64,000 nucleotides of DNA. It comes from an uncultured Pelagibacteraceae bacterium (lineage in GTDB: Bacteria; Pseudomonadota; Alphaproteobacteria; Pelagibacterales; Pelagibacteraceae). The number at the start of each line of letters is the position of its first letter. Within the stretch, counting starts at the first letter, position 1. The notes below the pieces were generated by a model. It was not told the DNA's origin. It did not search any database and saw nothing but the letters and a program-made list of their open reading frames with translations. The stretch covers positions 26,623-90,622 of the forward strand of contig CABZXL010000003.1 in the NCBI GenBank assembly GCA_902529715.1, in the 5' to 3' direction. Below are positions 63,877 through 64,000 of this stretch, piece by piece. A program made the position numbers and the translations under genes.

Positions 63877-64000
63877 TTATTTAAATAAGTTTATTGCTGC
63901 AAAACCTGCAACGTTTAATAATTTTATTTTTTTTAAATTACTTTTATTAACTCCACCAAGAGCGACAATTTGTTTTTTTGTAAGCCTTGATAATTTTTTA
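63877..64000 (-). CDS. thiamine-phosphate synthase-like protein, C-terminal fragment (truncated by window)
   Basis: Reverse-strand reading ...LKKLSRLTKKQIVALGGVNKSNLKKIKLLNVAGFAAINLFK*; ThiE-like ALGG(V/I)N motif. Confidence 0.65.
   Translation of the reverse strand, partial: KKLSRLTKKQIVALGGVNKSNLKKIKLLNVAGFAAINLFK

Noticed and set aside
1-64000. Search for CRISPR arrays, transposases, integrases, phage genes, toxin-antitoxin or known defense systems
   Set aside because: No regularly spaced repeats and no recognisable mobile-element or defense proteins were seen.

Overview
AT-rich, very gene-dense bacterial chromosome segment. Gene content and order suggest an alphaproteobacterium of the SAR11/Pelagibacter type (inferred from protein recognition, no database search). 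The backbone includes argG, folD, hemD/hemC, tsaD, acs plus a DUF4212/SSS symporter pair, rpe, purH, ftsK-lolA, the hisE-F-A-H-B cluster, hslVU, secB, dnaQ, coaE, aroE, maf, ppsR, hemE-hemH-hemJ, rho, mnmE-mnmG-rsmG-parA-parB, holA, lptE, leuS and a porin, with one tRNA-Gly(GCC). Points worth a second look: (1) the ppsR/hemE intergenic region has the layout of an alphaproteobacterial replication origin, and a perfect parS palindrome plus a one-mismatch copy lie about 9 kb away beside parAB; (2) a surface-sugar island at about 11.8-19.3 kb separates tsaD from an EVE-domain gene and carries a three-domain fusion (epimerase + cupin + C-methyltransferase) and two broken genes that the ORF track misses or fragments; (3) a light/DNA-repair cassette at 3.7-6.8 kb includes a photolyase-like protein whose FAD domain is N-terminal and whose C-terminus looks like an alpha/beta domain (possible circular permutation), an unlisted DUF2256 zinc-finger ORF, a DCC (DUF393) protein and a DPRP/(6-4)-type photolyase; (4) several small coupled ORFs are absent from the ORF track.
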